NCBI RefSeq assembly: GCF_003334855.1
Contig: NZ_QOWE01000012.1
Location: forward strand, 168,323-232,322
Source of the DNA: Larkinella punicea
GTDB lineage: Bacteria; Bacteroidota; Bacteroidia; Cytophagales; Spirosomataceae
Length of the DNA stretch: 64,000 nucleotides
Reading direction: 5' to 3'
Shown piece after piece: positions 62,603-64,000 of this stretch; the first letter of the stretch is position 1; each line of letters opens with the position of its first letter. Under the pieces are notes generated by a model. That model ran no database searches, was not told the DNA's origin, and worked only from the letters and a program-made list of their open reading frames with translations. The translations under genes were made by a program, and so were the position numbers.

Positions 62603-63727
62603 ATGAAACCGCTTTACTCGCTCTTAGCCCTGATTTTTTTCACGACCAGCCCACGGGTTCAGGCCCAGAAGGTTGACCTCGACCGCTTTTATTTCGACGC
62701 CGGTTATTTGATTCTTCCCAGGGAACACACCCCCGCCGATAACCGCACGTTTGGTGTTCGGGTCGTGGGGTCGCCTTCGGTCGCATCGGCTTATCCGGAA
62801 TCGGCGATGTACGAAAAAATCAATTTATCAGGGTTTCAACGGGTCGAAAACAACCCGGCGGTTGGCATCACGGTGGAGTTCGGCAATGTGCGGTTTGAGA
62901 AAAGCGAAACAAAAACCCGCACCGAAGAAAAGAAAGACAAAGACGGGAAGGTCACCGATCGAATCACGTATTACAGCATGATCGTTCGGTATAGTTTCAG
63001 CGGCAATTACAAGGTTCTTGGCGCCCGCACCGACGAAAAATCGCTGAGCCGGAAGGAAAAAGAGAAAGCGAAGGAGTTGCAAAGCAACCGGTTTTTGCAA
63101 ACGGCCTCGCAAACCGGGCCGGAAAAAAGCGTCACGACCAGCGGTTATTTTCCGACAGAACTGTCATTTACAACCGTCGAATACAAAAACCTGGCCGATG
63201 CGCGCCGGTATATCGAGCAAAACCAGCAAACGATTCGGACGGATCTGATTACAAAGTACGTGACCGATGCGCTCGTTCGGGTGAATGAGGATGCCAATCG
63301 CTGGTATGGGTATGTGCCGACCCAAACGCGGGAATTTCTCTGGATTCTGGACTCCAAAAGCCATCCCGAATACCCGATTCAGCAGGAAGCCATCAAAGCG
63401 GTGAAGGAATTGTCGAAACGAATGACCGCCACCCAGCCGATCGACCAGCTCGCCCGCGACCTGCAACCGGTGCTGGATTATTTTCAGGAGCTGAAAACCA
63501 AATACCCCGGCTCGGACAAACGCAATCAGAAAATGCGGTATTCAGCTTTTTATAACCTCATGGTTTTGAACTACTTCCTCGACCGTCCCGATCAGGCGAT
63601 GGAAGAAGCCGACGGCTTAATCAAGAATGGTTACGACACCAAAGACGGCGAAAAATACCTGGGCTGGTCGGAGGAACTGAAAAAGATGCTGGCGAAACAC
63701 CAGATGGCGTCACGGCATGTGCAGTAA
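62603..63727 (+). CDS. Hypothetical exported protein
   Basis: The 374-residue product has a Sec signal peptide (MKPLYSLLALIFFTTSPRVQ, then AQK). The mature part is Lys/Glu-rich with beta segments (ITYYSMIVRYSFSGNYKVLG) and a helical C-terminal half that looks TPR-like (YSAFYNLMVLNYFLDRPDQA). I do not recognise its family. Its -7 box ends 4 nt before the ATG. Confidence 0.6.
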   Translation: MKPLYSLLALIFFTTSPRVQAQKVDLDRFYFDAGYLILPREHTPADNRTFGVRVVGSPSVASAYPESAMYEKINLSGFQRVENNPAVGITVEFGNVRFEKSETKTRTEEKKDKDGKVTDRITYYSMIVRYSFSGNYKVLGARTDEKSLSRKEKEKAKELQSNRFLQTASQTGPEKSVTTSGYFPTELSFTTVEYKNLADARRYIEQNQQTIRTDLITKYVTDALVRVNEDANRWYGYVPTQTREFLWILDSKSHPEYPIQQEAIKAVKELSKRMTATQPIDQLARDLQPVLDYFQELKTKYPGSDKRNQKMRYSAFYNLMVLNYFLDRPDQAMEEADGLIKNGYDTKDGEKYLGWSEELKKMLAKHQMASRHVQ

Positions 63728-63786
63728 ATTAGAGACAACTTTTAGTAGTGTAGGTTTAGATTTTATCTAATGATAATGAACCAATT

Positions 63787-63863
63787 AAGTGCCAGAGGCA
63801 CGAAATGTTTGTAGCAACGACAGTAGGCCAACTCTTCTCTCGTGCCTTTAGGTACGTAACGAT
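63787..63863. repeat. REP-like hairpin, third locus, variant stem
   Basis: A GTGCCAGAGGCAC hairpin (about 63789-63801) is followed by GAAATGTTTGTAGCAAC, the conserved tail of the array at 44.3 kb. An inverted, degenerate partner CGTGCCTTTAGGTACG lies at about 63841-63856. Confidence 0.75.
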
Positions 63864-63896
63864 CAGGATTATTGCGTACCTATGAACTGTCAAATT

Positions 63897-64000
63897 TTAC
63901 AAGTTTGAAACCAAATTTTCTTCGGTTGGCAGGTTTAGTCGAGAATCAAACGGCTTCCCCGATTGTAAGACGGCTAAGGCCACCCGGATCCATTTATGCA
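63897..64000 (-). CDS. C-terminal end of an unidentified gene (cut by window edge)
   Basis: On the minus strand an open frame runs from the window edge to a TAA at 63897-63899 and reads HKWIRVALAVLQSGKPFDSR, then LNLPTEENLVSNL. It looks like a protein end, with a loose resemblance to transposase C termini, but no family can be named. Only 33 codons are visible. Confidence 0.35.
   Translation of the reverse strand, partial: HKWIRVALAVLQSGKPFDSRLNLPTEENLVSNL

Overview
The window looks like a chromosomal segment of a Bacteroidota bacterium of the Cytophagales, most like the Spirosoma/Larkinella group (Spirosomataceae). This placement is an inference. It rests on SusC/SusD genes under a sigma-70/FecR pair, Bacteroidota-type -7 boxes (TAnnTTTG), few Shine-Dalgarno sites, BlaI/M56 and LytS/NarL-type regulators, and moderately high G+C. 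No rRNA, tRNA, CRISPR array or prophage was found.

Layout. 1-4.2 kb: the 3' end of a sugar dehydrogenase/PKD/cytochrome c protein, then a BlaI repressor with its M56 membrane protease. 4.3-17.2 kb: a SWIM-SNF2 helicase, a lipoprotein, a multi-PAS histidine kinase, a small zincin-like protein, a GH3-family protein, a ZU5-like lipoprotein, a CBM9-like protein, and two small genes, one YcgL-like. 17.4-26.5 kb: a Kup potassium transporter, a hybrid kinase with an HPt domain, a small secreted protein, a beta-propeller, a membrane-tailed short-chain dehydrogenase and a beta-barrel. 26.5-31 kb: an operon of FHA-protease, PP2C phosphatase and Ser/Thr kinase. 31-34 kb: a TPR histidine kinase and a NarL-type regulator.

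34-43.6 kb is a minus-strand nutrient-uptake locus in the order sigma factor, FecR, STN-containing SusC, SusD, SGNH hydrolase, FAD oxidoreductase. The SGNH hydrolase appears circularly permuted: its Ser block lies at the C terminus. Its last two genes are bracketed by two copies of a long-hairpin element.

43.8-44.7 kb holds an HUH (IS200/RAYT-type) transposase followed by an array of REP-like hairpins. Related hairpins recur at 52.1 and 63.8 kb. 44.8-64 kb: ClpB, small lipoproteins, a small one-helix membrane protein, a cryptochrome/photolyase, a fatty acid desaturase, a GH1 glycosidase, a glycosyltransferase, a metallophosphoesterase, a lysine-rich histone-like protein, a DUF1801 protein, an exported methyltransferase-like protein, an A+T-rich nucleotidyltransferase pair, a nucleoside permease and a secreted protein of unknown role.

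The observations most worth following up are the permuted SGNH hydrolase, the transposase/REP system with variable stems on a constant tail, the loop-inverted hairpin pair, the FHA-protease/PP2C/kinase operon, and -7 boxes placed exactly 4 nt before start codons. Functions are assigned by reading motifs only; no database search was run.
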